A DNA stretch of 28,950 nt, taken from JAUSIK01 sp964362915 (GTDB taxonomy: Archaea; Nanobdellota; Nanobdellia; Pacearchaeales; GW2011-AR1). Shown here one piece after another: positions 15,759-21,646 of the stretch (its first letter is position 1; each line of letters begins with the position of its first letter). The position numbers and the translations under genes were made by a program. The notes under the pieces were generated by a model. That model saw only the letters and a list, made by a program, of their open reading frames with translations. It had not been told where the DNA came from and made no database searches. Where the stretch lies: NCBI GenBank assembly GCA_964362915.1, contig CAYIGH010000012.1, forward strand, positions 1-28,950, in the 5' to 3' direction.

Positions 15759-16160
15759 TTATCTAACTTGCTCAGCTTTTTGTATGAAAGTATAAATTCC
15801 TTCAATATGTGAAACTCTTGCTTTTATTAAAATACCTCTAAATGCCGAGTCAAGTTTCGCTCCTAGCTCTTGAAATATAGGCTTTAATTTCTCATATAAC
15901 TGCCTGCCTCTTTTATCCAAGTCAGTTAAAATACAAACTTTCTCCTTATGTTCTACATTAAGCATTATCTGCTCTACTCTTTCTCTTAAAGAAATAGAAT
16001 TTTTATGAATAGCATATACTTTTTCGAATCCCAGGGATTTTAGTGCATCTACGTCTTTTTTTCCTTCGACTATTACAACATACTCCTTAAATTTTTCTAT
16101 TTCATTTTGCAGTCGTTGGTTGTATTTCATTATAAAAATGATCTTTACAAACTGATACAC
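15759..16160 (-). CDS. Small Toprim-domain protein (archaeal UPF0292/RnmV-like)
   Basis: A 133-residue protein made of a helix and a Toprim domain: VVIVEGKKDVDALKSLG with the catalytic-type Glu, then ILTDLDKRGRQL with the DxD motif. Small stand-alone Toprim proteins of archaea are related to DnaG-type primases and the 5S rRNA maturase M5; their role is not settled. Two starts are possible: GTG at 16160, which lies about 32 nt from a CATTAAATA box, and ATG at 16130 (MKYNQRLQNEI), which fits the family length better. The upstream promoter and first codons are duplicated about 1.3 kb away (17453-17519). Confidence 0.8.
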   Translation of the reverse strand: MYQFVKIIFIMKYNQRLQNEIEKFKEYVVIVEGKKDVDALKSLGFEKVYAIHKNSISLRERVEQIMLNVEHKEKVCILTDLDKRGRQLYEKLKPIFQELGAKLDSAFRGILIKARVSHIEGIYTFIQKAEQVR

Positions 16161-16220
16161 TTCTCATTAAGAAATATTATCGCTATTTAATGATTTGCTC
16201 TTGTTTTAGATATTCAAGCA
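16154..16220. repeat. Direct repeat, copy 1, marking the left end of the tandem duplication
   Basis: Matches 17453-17519 at 59 of 67 positions. Copy 1 spans the Toprim GTG start region and its promoter. The following MNT and HEPN genes are also duplicated with an offset of about 1.29-1.30 kb. Confidence 0.85.
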
Positions 16221-16247
16221 TGGTGCTTATTTTTATGAAAAGCGAAA

Positions 16248-16257
16248 GATTTATAAG
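16248..16257 (+). promoter_or_regulatory. TATA box of the first MNT-HEPN operon
   Basis: GATTTATAAG, first base 46 nt before the ATG at 16294. This is further away than at housekeeping genes, leaving room for the operators. Confidence 0.6.
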
Positions 16258-16291
16258 TAATCTAAAGTTACTATATAGTAACTTATAGTTA
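16258..16291. promoter_or_regulatory. Two operator sites, 21 bp apart, first MNT-HEPN operon
   Basis: Proximal site TAACT-TAT-AGTTA (16279-16291) is a perfect palindrome ending 2 nt before the ATG. The distal site TAATC-TAA-AGTTA (16258-16270) is a weaker copy exactly 21 bp upstream. Between and across them lies a perfect 20-bp palindrome (16265-16284). The same two-site layout occurs at the second operon. A likely autoregulatory target of the HTH domain of the nucleotidyltransferase (inference). Confidence 0.65.
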
Positions 16292-16293
16292 AC

Positions 16294-16884
16294 ATGGTAC
16301 AGCTTACAGATAATGAGAAGAAAGCCTTGCTTATCTTATTCAAGGATTTTACTAGTTATCACAATGCTAATTCTATAAGCAAGAAAATTGGCATCTCAAG
16401 AATTGGGTGTATGAAGATGCTTAAAAAATTTGAGAAGAAAGAGATTGTAACAAGCAAGAAAATTGGAAAATCTATTGTTTATAAGCCTAATCTCGAAAAT
16501 GATTATGTGAGAGACTTTATTAGTTTTCTTTTATCAGATGAGGCAAATCATTTCAAAAGGTGGAAAGATGAATTAAAAGAGCTTTTTAAGGGAGGGAGGG
16601 TTGTTATGTTGTATGGCTCGACAATTACAGATTATTCTAAAGCAAGAGATATAGACGTAATGATTATAAGAAAAAAAGGAGAATCTGGAGAGATTTATGA
16701 GATTATCACTGAAAGGCAGAAATATATTCCTAAAAAAATTCATGTTGTTGACCTTACTCCTGAAGAATTCTTGAAAAATGTAAAGCAAAGACAAAAAGCT
16801 ATTATAGACATTGTTAAAAATGCAATTATTCTTTTTGGACAAAATAGATATGTGGAGCTAATAAAGAATGTCACAGGCATCTAA
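16294..16884 (+). CDS. HTH-nucleotidyltransferase (MNT-type antitoxin), copy 1
   Basis: A 196-residue protein in two parts. Residues 1-68 form a winged helix (NANSISKKIGISRIGCMKML, then KKFEKKEIVTSKKIGKSIVY). From about residue 85 a minimal nucleotidyltransferase follows, with G108-S109 and D119-x-D121 (LYGSTITDYSKARDIDVMII) and a candidate third carboxylate Asp153 (HVVDLTPEEF). In MNT-HEPN systems the nucleotidyltransferase neutralises the HEPN ribonuclease, in studied cases by adding AMP to it. The HTH extension suggests it also represses its own operon. It overlaps the HEPN gene by 17 nt. Paralogous over its full length to 17590-18180. Confidence 0.88.
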   Translation: MVQLTDNEKKALLILFKDFTSYHNANSISKKIGISRIGCMKMLKKFEKKEIVTSKKIGKSIVYKPNLENDYVRDFISFLLSDEANHFKRWKDELKELFKGGRVVMLYGSTITDYSKARDIDVMIIRKKGESGEIYEIITERQKYIPKKIHVVDLTPEEFLKNVKQRQKAIIDIVKNAIILFGQNRYVELIKNVTGI

Positions 16885-17395
16885 GCAAGTAGATTGGTGT
16901 ATTAAGAAGGCGCAGGAAGAAATTGAAGAATGCAAAAAGCAAGGAAAGAAACCTAAACATAGAGGGTTGTTAAAAGTAAAGCCAAGCATTGAAGAAGCAA
17001 AGAGACATATAGGAAAGGCAGAGCATGATATTAATGTGACAGAATATCTTATTAAGGGAGGTTTTAGAGATGCCAGCATAGGAACCATTTTCTATACAAT
17101 GTATCAATGTTTTTTAGCCATAACCTCAAAGTTTGGATACGAATCAGGCAATCAAACCTGCACTATTGCCTTAATTGAGAGCTTAAAAGAGGAAGGCAAA
17201 ATAGATTTAGATGAGAAGTTTATTAGATATTTCAAGTATGAAGATGACGAAGTAAAAGATAGCATTATTGAGATGAGAGAGGATTATACTTATGGAACAG
17301 ATATTACACCAGATAAATCAAAAATCGACTTTTTTATAAAAGAATGCAGAGAACTTATTGATAGAACAAGGGAGATTATTTATAAGGAAAAATAA
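16868..17395 (+). CDS. HEPN-domain protein (MNT-HEPN toxin), copy 1
   Basis: A 175-residue helical protein: an N-terminal basic helix (CIKKAQEEIEECKKQ), then AKRHIGKAEHDINVTEYL, the HEPN core helix IGTIFYTMYQCFLAITSKFGY, ESGNQTCTIALIESL, and the late motif MREDYTYGTD (R137, Y142). The order matches HEPN proteins coupled to nucleotidyltransferases, which are RNA-cleaving toxins when R-x4-6-H is intact. Here the expected His is absent: the sequence is R-x4-Y. Activity is therefore uncertain. It is translated by overlap with the upstream MNT gene. Confidence 0.85.
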   Translation: MSQASKQVDWCIKKAQEEIEECKKQGKKPKHRGLLKVKPSIEEAKRHIGKAEHDINVTEYLIKGGFRDASIGTIFYTMYQCFLAITSKFGYESGNQTCTIALIESLKEEGKIDLDEKFIRYFKYEDDEVKDSIIEMREDYTYGTDITPDKSKIDFFIKECRELIDRTREIIYKEK

Positions 17396-17435
17396 GAAGA
17401 TAACTGTTATTTTAGAAAATAAGACTGGTCCCGAC

Positions 17436-17463
17436 GGGAGGGTATCAGGAGTGATACACTCCC
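17436..17463. repeat. G+C-rich hairpin at the duplication junction
   Basis: GGGAG-g-GTATC pairs with GATAC-a-CTCCC across a 6-nt loop. It sits 41 nt after the HEPN copy 1 stop. It overlaps the left edge of the repeat copy at 17453 and follows a stretch resembling a tRNA 3' end (17427-17440). It could act as a terminator for the first operon. Confidence 0.55.
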
Positions 17464-17519
17464 TATTAAGAAATAATATCGCTATTTAATAATTTACTAT
17501 TATTTTAGATATTCAAGCA
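17453..17519. repeat. Direct repeat, copy 2 (duplicated Toprim promoter)
   Basis: The second copy of 16154-16220, retaining the leftward TTATTAAATA box and a GTGTATCA start-like sequence, but followed leftward by a stop after four codons. It marks the junction of the tandem duplication. Confidence 0.85.
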
Positions 17520-17540
17520 GGTCTTATTAAAGAATAGAAA

Positions 17541-17550
17541 GGTTTATATC
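17541..17550 (+). promoter_or_regulatory. TATA box of the second MNT-HEPN operon
   Basis: GGTTTATATC, first base 49 nt before the ATG at 17590, equivalent in place to the first operon's box. Confidence 0.6.
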
Positions 17551-17551
17551 A

Positions 17552-17585
17552 TAACTTTAGGTTATTATATCATAACTTGGAGTTA
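17552..17585. promoter_or_regulatory. Two operator sites, 21 bp apart, second MNT-HEPN operon
   Basis: TAACT-TTA-GGTTA (17552-17564) and TAACT-TGG-AGTTA (17573-17585), starts exactly 21 bp apart as in the first operon. The proximal site ends 4 nt before the ATG and contains GGAG, so repressor binding and ribosome binding could compete here. Confidence 0.65.
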
Positions 17586-17589
17586 TATT

Positions 17590-18180
17590 ATGATAGAACT
17601 AACAAAGAAAGAACAAGAAGCATTAATAAGAATATATAAGGATTTTACTCATTTCTATAATGCTAATTCTCTGAGTAAAGAGTTAGGAATAACACAGGTG
17701 GGTGCTATGAAGCTTTTGAAAAGATTTGAGAAGATAAATATTCTTATCAGCAAAAAGATTGGAAAATCAATCGTATACAAGATTAATATACAAGAGGAAT
17801 TTGTACAAAAGCTTATTGCGTTTGCTTTAATCAATGAAGCAAGAAAATATCAAAGATGGAAGGAAGAATTTAAGCCTTTACATAAAAAAGCTAGAATTGT
17901 ATTGTTTTATGGCTCTGCATCTAGAAATTATGCTCAAGCAAAGGATATAGATATTTTTATTATACTTGACAAAAATGATGTTGACGAGATAGACAGGGAA
18001 CTTGAAAGAGTCCAGAGCATATTGCCAAAAAAACTCCATGCCATTAAGGCGACAAAAGAAGATTTGATAAAAAATCTTAAAGAAAGAAATACATCTATGA
18101 TAGAAATACTTAAAACAGCTATCGTTTTATATGGCTATGATGAATATATGGAGGTTGTAAATGGATTCGCAAGCTTCTAA
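17590..18180 (+). CDS. HTH-nucleotidyltransferase (MNT-type antitoxin), copy 2
   Basis: A 196-residue paralogue of 16294-16884 with identical length and domain order: winged helix (NANSLSKELGITQVGAMKLL, then RFEKINILISKKIGKSIVY) and minimal nucleotidyltransferase with G108-S109 and D119-x-D121 (FYGSASRNYAQAKDIDIFII). The position matching Asp153 of copy 1 is Lys (HAIKATKEDL), so the presumed third metal-binding acid may be missing. It overlaps its HEPN partner by 20 nt. The copies differ at many residues but keep the GKSIVY and KDFT blocks, so the duplication is not recent. Confidence 0.88.
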   Translation: MIELTKKEQEALIRIYKDFTHFYNANSLSKELGITQVGAMKLLKRFEKINILISKKIGKSIVYKINIQEEFVQKLIAFALINEARKYQRWKEEFKPLHKKARIVLFYGSASRNYAQAKDIDIFIILDKNDVDEIDRELERVQSILPKKLHAIKATKEDLIKNLKERNTSMIEILKTAIVLYGYDEYMEVVNGFASF

Positions 18181-18700
18181 ACACATTGATTGGTGCTTAA
18201 AGAAAGCGAAAAAAGAAATAGAAGAATGCAAAAAACAGGAAAAGAAGCCCAGCCATAGAGGAATCTTGAAAATTGAGCCAGATAAAGATCTCGCTTTGAA
18301 GCATTTAGAAAAAGCAAGACACAATTTAGATGTATTGAAGCTTCTTAGGAAAAATGGATTTTCTGATTGGAGCATTACTGCAGGTTTCTATACTTTATAT
18401 CATTGCTTTCTTGCAATTGCGGTAAAATATGGATATGAATCAAGAAATCAGACTTGCACTATCGCTTTAATTGAGTCATTGCAAGAGGATGGCAAAATAT
18501 CAATTAATCCGGATATTATTGAATTCATGAAATATGAGGAAGAGGAAAATAATCATGAACATAGCATTATAGAGCTTAGAGAGGATTATACTTATGGCAC
18601 AGATCTTACAGTTAAGAATGAAAAACATCTTGACAGGATAGAAAAATTATGCATTGAATTTATTGATTCTACTAAAGATATTATTCATGAAGAGGAATAA
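18161..18700 (+). CDS. HEPN-domain protein (MNT-HEPN toxin), copy 2
   Basis: A 179-residue paralogue of 16868-17395. The blocks SQASKxxDWCxKKA, HRGxLKxxP, FYTxYxCFLAI, YESxNQTCTIALIESL and REDYTYGTD are shared. The late motif is R140-x4-Y145, again without the His of canonical HEPN ribonucleases. Copy 2 has an insertion of acidic/His residues before it (EEEENNHEH). Conservation of REDYTYGTD and NQTCTIALIESL between otherwise diverged copies suggests these are functional. It is followed by a hairpin shared with the convergent gene. Confidence 0.85.
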   Translation: MDSQASKHIDWCLKKAKKEIEECKKQEKKPSHRGILKIEPDKDLALKHLEKARHNLDVLKLLRKNGFSDWSITAGFYTLYHCFLAIAVKYGYESRNQTCTIALIESLQEDGKISINPDIIEFMKYEEEENNHEHSIIELREDYTYGTDLTVKNEKHLDRIEKLCIEFIDSTKDIIHEEE

Positions 18701-18708
18701 TAATAGAG

Positions 18709-18735
18709 CTCAGTGGCTCCGCAAAGAGCCTTGAG
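18709..18735. terminator. Hairpin between convergent genes, probable bidirectional terminator
   Basis: CTCA-gt-GGCTC and GAGCC-t-TGAG form a 9-bp stem with a small bulge and a 6-nt loop. It is followed on the plus strand by TTTCTCTTT. It lies in the 46-nt gap between HEPN copy 2 and the convergent gene. Confidence 0.5.
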
Positions 18736-18746
18736 TTTCTCTTTAA

Positions 18747-19785
18747 TTAGGACTTTTTGAATAAACTCCATAAGAATGCATCCGCACCTCTAAGATGATG
18801 ATCTAAATCGGTCTGAGATAATAATTCTTTCGCATCCTCTTTCATCATACCTTTATCATCTTTTAAAAAAAAGTCATACATGTTTGATATATGGCTTAAA
18901 CATCTGCTTGCAATTTTATGAATTCTTTCTTGATTATAAATAATCCTATTTATTATATCTTTTAATCTAATTTCAACTTTAGAACACCAAAGATCGCGGT
19001 CTTTTAATTCAAAGTCATGAGACAATTTTTTTGGAAGAGGAGCAGTTTCTTTTATTACCTCTTTCATTGCCTTAAGAAATTTTTTATTAACGTTTCTAAC
19101 TTTAGAACAATGATAAATATAAGAAAGAAAAATCCTCATTTCAGGTGAGTGATCATGAGAGTAAATAATATCTCCAGCTGAAATCCATCCATCCTGGAGC
19201 CTGTATCCTTTTAATGCTCCATATCGCTTCCTATAATTATGCCCTATTCGCCCTATTAAGGGTATATCGTTTTCAGATATTTCAAATGGTTTATTTAAAA
19301 GAACGTCTAGAGATTCGAAATCAGTATCTAGAGTAAGAATTTCGCTTAGGGTTGGTACATGAGATACAGATCTAATATCTATTTTCTTCTTTAATTCTGC
19401 AAAGAGATGTTCTGCAAATTCTCGCGCTAAGTGGACTTGTATAGGCCGTACACTATAACTTCCACTTCTAGAAAAATAATTTACGATTAATTCTTTATTA
19501 TCATTCACATAAAAGCTTCCGCCAGTCTTCTTAGTATCTCTATTCACATTTCTTTGAATATCCCAGTGAGAGTCTACGCATCTGCATATTCCCTCTAGTT
19601 GTGATCCTGCTGATCCAGGCTCAATTATAAGAAATTTATGCTTTCCATACGGGGGAAATATTTTACTTCCTAATTCTGTTGGCTTAACATTTATATCCAA
19701 GCCCCATCTATATCCAAGCCCCATCTATATCCAAGCCCCATCTATATCCTTCACTATATCCATACCATCCAATATAGTCTTCCAT
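18747..19785 (-). pseudogene. Uncharacterised gene frameshifted at its 5' end by a 17-bp triplicate repeat (disrupted or switchable)
   Basis: A 325-residue frame runs from ATG 19724 to 18747, but its ATG lies inside a tandem repeat and no promoter fits it. A TATA-like GATTTAAATA begins 32 nt before ATG 19785, where a natural start lies (MEDYIGWYGYSEGYRWGLDI). That frame hits TAG at 19708-19710 because three 17-bp units shift it. With one unit it reads straight through into GLDINVKPTELG, giving about 334 residues. The body is soluble and unrecognised; notable patches are EPGSAGSQLEG, HDHSPEMRIFLSYIYHCSK and a helical C-terminus (RLKDIINRIIYNQERI) ending DLDHHLRGADAFLWSLF. The internal ATG at 19724 overlaps the leader frame by 17 nt, so reinitiation could still give a shortened protein. 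It follows the MNT-HEPN block convergently. Confidence 0.65.
19692..19749. repeat. 17-bp tandem repeat, three full copies plus 7 bp
   Basis: Plus-strand unit AAGCCCCATCTATATCC at 19699-19715, 19716-19732 and 19733-19749, preceded by a partial TATATCC (19692-19698). The copies are identical, implying recent slippage. The unit length is not a multiple of three. Confidence 0.95.
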
Positions 19786-19807
19786 AAATTTATTGTGAAT
19801 AGAACGA

Positions 19808-19817
19808 TATTTAAATC
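19808..19817 (-). promoter_or_regulatory. TATA box of the repeat-disrupted gene
   Basis: Minus-strand GATTTAAATA, first base 32 nt before ATG 19785 and 93 nt before ATG 19724. It is the main evidence that 19785 is the native start. Confidence 0.6.
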
Positions 19818-19856
19818 TTTCTTTCTGTAACTATTTTAAAGTAACTAATTAATATA

Positions 19857-19983
19857 TGGCCCCGACGGGATTTGAACCCGCGACACCTAGGTCACTCCGA
19901 TTTCTACGAAATCGTAGGAACTACAACTCTCACGAGTCTGTAGTTTAAGAGCCTAGTACTCTACCAGACTGAGCTACGGGACC
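19857..19983 (-). tRNA. tRNA-Lys (anticodon CTT) with a 53-nt intron
   Basis: Minus-strand tRNA: acceptor GGTCCCG/CGGGGCC, D arm GCTC-AGTCTGGTA-GAGT, anticodon stem CTAGG/CCTAG with loop start CTCTTA (anticodon CTT), T arm GCGGG-TTCAAAT-CCCGT, discriminator A at 19857. An intron of about 53 nt interrupts after position 37, the canonical archaeal site. It folds into two hairpins: AACTACA...TGTAGTT extended by ACTC/GAGT, and CTACGA/TCGTAG. Removal would need the archaeal splicing endonuclease. No CCA is encoded. The exact exon-intron borders are inferred. Confidence 0.92.
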
Positions 19984-20063
19984 TTAAATTTTAGAGATTG
20001 AGCAGATTTAAAAAGTTATTGAGAGATTACAGACAAGATATATTTATTTTGTTTGATATCATC

Positions 20064-20138
20064 ATGAAAAAAGGCGTGAAACTTTTATATTATTTATTAA
20101 TATTAGGATTAATAGCAGCAGGCATTTTGATATACTAG
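20064..20138 (+). CDS. Possible 24-residue single-helix membrane peptide
   Basis: MKKGVKLLYYLLILGLIAAG followed by ILIY: a basic N-terminus and one hydrophobic helix, a plausible tiny membrane protein. A TATA-like GATATATTTA begins about 27 nt upstream. It sits alone in the 215-nt gap between tRNA-Lys and the DHS-like gene. Composition alone could produce this by chance in A+T-rich DNA. Confidence 0.35.
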   Translation: MKKGVKLLYYLLILGLIAAGILIY

Positions 20139-20167
20139 ATAAATTAATAATTGATATAGAATAAATA

Positions 20168-20177
20168 AGCTTAAATA
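20168..20177 (+). promoter_or_regulatory. TATA box of the DHS-like gene
   Basis: AGCTTAAATA, first base exactly 31 nt before the ATG at 20199. Confidence 0.6.
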
Positions 20178-20198
20178 GTTTAGAATAAATTCTGAGAA

Positions 20199-21413
20199 AT
20201 GGAAATTGATGATCCTGTTTCTTGTAGTAAATATATGGGGCAAACAAGAGCGCAGATACCTCTTAGAATAACAGAAGAGATGAAAAGAGCCGCTCTTTAT
20301 CATATAGACAAAATAGACGCTAATTTAGGATATCAGGCTCTAAAAAAATATGAGGCCGCAAAAAGATGGATTGATGGCGTAAATAATAGAGAATATATAT
20401 GGCTCAGTGTTGCAGGCGCAGCGACTCCTGCGGGATTTGGAGGCTTGTTTGCTGATATGATTTCCTTGGGATTGGCGGATTTGATAGTAACGACAGGAGC
20501 CAATGTTTATCATGACTTGCATTTTGCATTTGGTTTGCCAGTTAGACATGGTTCGCATAAAGTTGACGATGATGAATTAAGGAAAGACGAGACAACTAGG
20601 ATTTACAATCAATTTATACATAATAGATATACGCTAAAAGCACAAGACATGTTAAATCAAGATATTGCCAGAAGAATCTTGCCCAAACTTAAAACGCAAT
20701 CATTTTCTACTGCCAGTTTTTTGCATGAATTTGGAAAAGAAATGCTTTCTGATAATAGTGGTTTAATTCTTGATAAGAAGGGTTCTTTTGTTGTAAGGGC
20801 TGCAGAATTTGGAGTCCCAGTCTTTATTGACTCTGGCTCAAATCATTCATTAGGAATGGACTTATCTTTATTATCATTTGAAGGTTTTGATCCTGATACC
20901 AGCCCAACCAGGGATATTCTGGAAGCTGCAGCTTTTAGCGTTTATTCACAGCCACAATTCAATATTTTCCTTGGAGAAGGAGGGCCTAGAAATTTTGCAC
21001 AGACAACAGCGCCCACAGCTTCAGAAATTTTCAGTATTCCATTTGAAGGCTCTTCTGGATGTGTTAAATTTACAACAGCTGATGAAAGAACAGGCGGTCT
21101 TTCTGGTTCTGGAGAATCAGAAGCTGTTTCGTGGGGGAAATATAAAGATGCTGATTCAAGTAGAGAGATAGAAGTATGGGGAGAATATACACTAACAGCG
21201 CCTGATGTAATTGCCTATGTCGCAGGGCATGTCTCCAAAAAACCAAGAAGGCTTATGGATAAACATAATGAGATTGTTAGCGACTTAATAAAAAAAGTTG
21301 AGATGCATAAGCAGGAAAGGATAGATTCTCAAGACGAATTAAGAAAAATTCTGCCTTCTGTTGTTGCGAAAGAAAAGGAAGCTAGAATAAAAGCAGGGTA
21401 TAAGTTTGATTGA
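20199..21413 (+). CDS. Deoxyhypusine-synthase-family protein (divergent paralogue, possible homospermidine synthase-like)
   Basis: A 404-residue protein of the DHS fold, distinct from the true DHS at 7306-8295. Seen: TTGANVYHDLH (98-108) in place of TTAGGIEED, VPVFIDSGSNHS, SEIFSIPFEG, FTTADERTGGLSGSGESEA and SWGKYK with Lys314 aligned to the DHS catalytic Lys, then EVWGEYTLTAPDVIAYV. A helical C-terminal extension (about 345-404) is extra. The TGANxxHD wording is that of the DHS-like group which in bacteria includes enzymes acting on free polyamines (homospermidine synthase type); that functional group is recalled, not shown. It probably uses NAD and a polyamine donor, with an unknown acceptor. 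It stands alone behind its own promoter. Confidence 0.8.
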   Translation: MEIDDPVSCSKYMGQTRAQIPLRITEEMKRAALYHIDKIDANLGYQALKKYEAAKRWIDGVNNREYIWLSVAGAATPAGFGGLFADMISLGLADLIVTTGANVYHDLHFAFGLPVRHGSHKVDDDELRKDETTRIYNQFIHNRYTLKAQDMLNQDIARRILPKLKTQSFSTASFLHEFGKEMLSDNSGLILDKKGSFVVRAAEFGVPVFIDSGSNHSLGMDLSLLSFEGFDPDTSPTRDILEAAAFSVYSQPQFNIFLGEGGPRNFAQTTAPTASEIFSIPFEGSSGCVKFTTADERTGGLSGSGESEAVSWGKYKDADSSREIEVWGEYTLTAPDVIAYVAGHVSKKPRRLMDKHNEIVSDLIKKVEMHKQERIDSQDELRKILPSVVAKEKEARIKAGYKFD

Positions 21414-21418
21414 ATTAT

Positions 21419-21616
21419 TTATGGCCATGTAAATTCTGTCGTACTTAATAATTTCCAATGCTTTTCCTTAGTTTGCTCATCTTTTTCTATTATATAAGTA
21501 TGGTAATACGTTGTTGTGGCTATGCTTTTACCTTCAATTGTTATTATATATCCTAAATCAAAGCCGTCTGCACTGAATTCTTTATTAATCTCCTTCAAGA
21601 TTTTTAGCAAATCCAC
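21419..21616 (-). CDS. Small uncharacterised protein
   Basis: A 65-residue protein, GTG start at 21616 (VDLLKILKEINKEFSADGF). A helix is followed by a beta-rich half (LGYIITIEGKSIATTTYYHT, then YIIEKDEQTKEKHWKLLSTTEF). I do not recognise it. An A+T box ATATAAATAA lies about 29-31 nt upstream, inside the end of tfs, supporting a leaderless GTG start. It is only 30 nt downstream of tfs on the same strand, so it could also be cotranscribed with it. Confidence 0.6.
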   Translation of the reverse strand: MDLLKILKEINKEFSADGFDLGYIITIEGKSIATTTYYHTYIIEKDEQTKEKHWKLLSTTEFTWP

Positions 21617-21646
21617 TTATAAGCAAAGAAGAAGATTTATTTATAT

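Noticed and set aside
16154..18700. Insertion sequence or transposon carrying the duplicated cassettes
   Set aside because: No transposase, no terminal inverted repeats and no target-site duplication seen; a simple tandem duplication explains the layout.
19724..19726. ATG 19724 as the natural start of the 325-residue frame
   Set aside because: It lies inside the tandem repeat and 93 nt from the only TATA-like box; the ATG at 19785 has the normal spacing and an in-register protein sequence if one repeat unit is present.
19692..19749. Possible CRISPR array
   Set aside because: The 17-bp units are directly adjacent with no spacers and lie in a coding start region; a simple tandem repeat.
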